From contig JANQDZ010000079.1 in the NCBI GenBank assembly GCA_028278645.1, positions 1 to 34,984 of the forward strand: DNA of 34,984 bases, given 5' to 3'. The stretch's first letter is position 1; every line of letters starts with the position of its first letter. The notes beneath the pieces are model-generated. The model did not search any database. It was not told the origin of the DNA and saw only the letters and a program-made list of their open reading frames with translations. Positions 32,767 to 34,984 of the stretch are shown here, one piece after another. This DNA comes from Longimicrobiales bacterium (GTDB lineage Bacteria; Gemmatimonadota; Gemmatimonadetes; Longimicrobiales; Gaopeijiaceae). The position numbers were made by a program, and so were the translations under genes.

Positions 32767-34984
32767 CTACCCTCCATCCCTCTTTCGCTTCAGTTCCGCT
32801 TCTCTCTCCAGGAAGCTCTTTCCGGACGTGATCCAGGGATCGGCTGGTTCACCCTTCAGATAGTGCCCGAACCAGGCCAGGATTCGCCGTTGATAGTCCT
32901 TCTGGTTCGCTTCCTGACGAAGGCCGTGATCCTCCCCGATGTACCCCAACATCACCACGTTCTTCTTCGCCCGCCTGGCGATGTTGTACAACTCGATGGC
33001 CTGGTACCAAGCCACAATTCCGTCTTGGTCCCCCGCCTCCAGAAGGAGGGGCACCGACATCTCGTGAGCGCCGTAAACCGCTGAGTTGTCGATGTATGCT
33101 TGGAGATCCTCGTAGAGGGCAACCTCCATGCGCTCCTGGCCCGTCTCGATGTGGTCCGTTTCGGCGACTCCCGAACCCCAGTGGTGGTCCCCGTAGTAGC
33201 TTACCAGATCGGTCATGGGCGCACCCGCCACGGCCGCAGCGAACATGCCGTGGGTATGCGTGGCAACGAAGGACGTGTTGAACCCGCCCATGGAATGACC
33301 GACGATCCCGACCCGGTCCGGATCGACCAACCCCTTTTCGATCACCGCTTCCACCGCCGCGCTGATACACTCCACCACCGACCACCCTGGCTGACGGGTC
33401 CTGAAAACGATGTCCGGCTGAAGGACGAAGTACCCTTGGGTCATGAAGACCGCGGTGTTGTAATAACTGCGATCGGAGGGAGCCACGTATCGGTGGAGGT
33501 TCTGGGAGAGCAGCTCGTAGTTATAGACGATCATGGGGTACTTCTTCCCCGGCTCATATCCGGCCGGGTAGATCAGTGCACCCTGCATTTTGCGACCCTT
33601 GTCCGTCACGTAGTCGACGAGCTCGCTCCGGCCCCAGGCGTAATCATTCTGGAAAGGGTTCGTCTCGGAGACCTGCTCGGCGTCGCCCAATCCCCTGCCC
33701 CCGACGAAAATGTCGGGTGAGTCGTCGAAGGCCTGGGTGATATAAGCGTAGACCTCCGCTTTTTCGGCCTTGGCCAAGGACCCCACGTTCTTGTCGAGCC
33801 ACACCAACCGCTCCACGTCGCCGTTTGGGTCCAGCCTCCCGTATCCGGACTTTTTTGTCCACTCCCCGTATAGGCTCAGATACTGGGGCTCGTCGAGGTT
33901 CACCCACTGGTAACCGCGGGCCGAGGATCCGATGGCGGGACCTCCCCGGAAACCTCGCTCCGGCCGAACCAACCTATGCCGTACCTCCTCCTCGGCACCG
34001 GCGGTCAAACGCTCGGCGCCTGAACCATCCGATGCGACTGCCCAAAGGTCGTACTTGTCGTATAAAAGAACCGCTTCGTCATCCACCACCCACCCGGCGG
34101 TTCCGAAGGGCGGTTTCTGGAGACGATCCGGGTACACCTTCGATGTCTGATCCGACTCCTCGTTGATGAAAGAGATCGGTGCCGGTTCGGTGATGTTGGT
34201 GGTCTGGAGCGTCTCCAGATCGATGGTCCAGAAATGGCCGTCGTCCATATAGAGGAGGTACTGCCCGCCAGGGCTGACCTGAACGTAACGGTCGTTGATG
34301 TTCTCCTTCAGCAGTGTTCGATCCCCGGTCGCGATATCCTGGAGGTAGAGGTCGGCTCCTGGACGACCGATGGATCTTTCAAAAGCATACCTGGACCACT
34401 CCGCCACAACTGCGAGGTCGGAGTAGGGGACGGGCGTGACTCGTTCCTCGATCAGGTCCTGACCCAGCCGGACAAACCGGTCGTCTCCCAGATGCCACGC
34501 TGCCAGCATGTTTCGTTCCCGGTCCTGAGCGGCGTGGGCTTTCTGCCAAGGCATGACGAAGACGTCGGTCCAGTGCCAGATTTCAACCGTCGAGGGATCC
34601 TCCTCCCCGGCCCCCTCCTCGGCCCCTTCCTCGGCCTCCTCCTCGGCCTCCTCCTCGCCTTCCTCTTCGCCCCCGGGAGCGTCTCCTCCCTTTTCAGGAC
34701 CGGAGATGTCGTCTTCCCAAGGGGCCACGCCCAGGAACAGGACGTCCCCATCCCCCGACCACGACAGGCCCCGGAACGGGACGATCCGCATGTCGGGAGG
34801 GAAGGCGGGATCCTCAGTAGGATCGTAGGCGTGCTCCGCTTCACTTCCACCGATCCCAGTCCAGGCAAGGATGACGTTGGTTGACCCGTCTTTCCCGCCC
34901 TGGTCCTTGCTCCGCAGCACTGTCAGGTCCGACGAATCGTCGCGCCACGACAGATTCGTATAGTCGGAGTCCGACGAATCAAGG
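32767..34984 (-). CDS. S9 prolyl-oligopeptidase-family serine peptidase, N-terminus outside window
   Basis: The frame is open to the right edge, so the start lies beyond 34984; 738 residues are visible. The N-terminal part is a WD-like/beta-propeller domain with repeated acidic strands. The C-terminal alpha/beta-hydrolase domain (about the last 260 residues) has the catalytic Ser in VGIVGHSMGGFNTSF, the Asp in LLLEAGDQDGIVAWYQ and the His in YIGEDHGLRQEANQ. This is the order of acylaminoacyl/dipeptidyl-type S9 peptidases. A Glu-rich low-complexity insert is present in the propeller. Export is likely by comparison with relatives but cannot be shown without the N-terminus. The adjacency to other hydrolases suggests a peptide- and glycan-degrading envelope set. 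Confidence 0.93.
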   Translation of the reverse strand, partial: LDSSDSDYTNLSWRDDSSDLTVLRSKDQGGKDGSTNVILAWTGIGGSEAEHAYDPTEDPAFPPDMRIVPFRGLSWSGDGDVLFLGVAPWEDDISGPEKGGDAPGGEEEGEEEAEEEAEEGAEEGAGEEDPSTVEIWHWTDVFVMPWQKAHAAQDRERNMLAAWHLGDDRFVRLGQDLIEERVTPVPYSDLAVVAEWSRYAFERSIGRPGADLYLQDIATGDRTLLKENINDRYVQVSPGGQYLLYMDDGHFWTIDLETLQTTNITEPAPISFINEESDQTSKVYPDRLQKPPFGTAGWVVDDEAVLLYDKYDLWAVASDGSGAERLTAGAEEEVRHRLVRPERGFRGGPAIGSSARGYQWVNLDEPQYLSLYGEWTKKSGYGRLDPNGDVERLVWLDKNVGSLAKAEKAEVYAYITQAFDDSPDIFVGGRGLGDAEQVSETNPFQNDYAWGRSELVDYVTDKGRKMQGALIYPAGYEPGKKYPMIVYNYELLSQNLHRYVAPSDRSYYNTAVFMTQGYFVLQPDIVFRTRQPGWSVVECISAAVEAVIEKGLVDPDRVGIVGHSMGGFNTSFVATHTHGMFAAAVAGAPMTDLVSYYGDHHWGSGVAETDHIETGQERMEVALYEDLQAYIDNSAVYGAHEMSVPLLLEAGDQDGIVAWYQAIELYNIARRAKKNVVMLGYIGEDHGLRQEANQKDYQRRILAWFGHYLKGEPADPWITSGKSFLEREAELKRKRDGG
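34599..34674 (-). repeat. Glu-rich low-complexity insert in the S9 peptidase
   Basis: Runs of TCC/TCG/GCC triplets on the plus strand encode alternating EEE, EEG and EEA units, about 25 residues with some 17 Glu. It looks like a slippage-prone trinucleotide tract. It lies in the propeller region, away from the catalytic residues, and probably forms a disordered surface loop. Confidence 0.85.

Overview
The window is about 35 kb of GC-rich bacterial chromosome. It is densely coding on both strands, and no stretch longer than about 250 bases lacks a gene. The mix of genes suggests a member of the Gemmatimonadota or a close relative: many exported or lipoprotein hydrolases (S9 and M28 peptidases, amidase, GH20), a BNR/VPS10-type propeller protein, a PadR/HAAS membrane operon, a MauG-like cytochrome and the small ribosomal protein THX. 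This placement is an inference from gene content; there is no rRNA or other phylogenetic marker to test it. I see no tRNA, rRNA, insertion sequence, integrase or CRISPR array.

Layout. 1-6800: the end of a beta-lactamase-fold serine hydrolase, a class III aminotransferase, a coiled-coil protein of unknown function (the last two converge on a perfect bidirectional terminator), a secreted BNR-repeat protein and a radical SAM enzyme with unusual cysteine spacing. 6900-8600: a PadR-controlled three-gene operon (regulator, HAAS-type membrane protein, stand-alone MotA/TolQ/ExbB-like channel protein) with a recognisable promoter and operator. 8600-9800: separate chorismate mutase and prephenate dehydratase genes joined by an ATGA overlap. 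9800-12930: a leftward operon for a tungsten aldehyde oxidoreductase, made of a tandem TIGR04076-like protein, a four-cluster polyferredoxin and the catalytic subunit, and ended by its own terminator. 13140-16870: a rightward operon of amidase lipoprotein, short-chain dehydrogenase and GNAT-like protein. 16940-18110: a MauG/CcpA-like dihaem cytochrome.

18290-24770 is a sucrose module. A leftward operon encodes a PfkB fructokinase, a sucrose-phosphate synthase with an intact C-terminal phosphatase domain, and sucrose synthase. A separate sucrose-phosphatase-like HAD gene lies divergently beside it. Together they could make sucrose from fructose-6-phosphate and a nucleotide sugar, cleave it back to NDP-glucose and fructose, and rephosphorylate the fructose. 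This is a complete sucrose cycle, plausibly serving compatible-solute or carbon-storage needs.

24880-34984 is mostly envelope functions: a secreted two-PDZ protein carrying four 13-residue Arg-Trp-Asp-Pro repeats, a PKD-domain lipoprotein, a 37-residue ribosomal protein THX gene, a membrane-anchored coiled-coil protein, an outer-membrane barrel candidate, an M28 peptidase, a Tat-type nitroreductase, a GH20 hexosaminidase and a 5'-truncated S9 peptidase. All functions are assigned by reading motifs; no database search was run.
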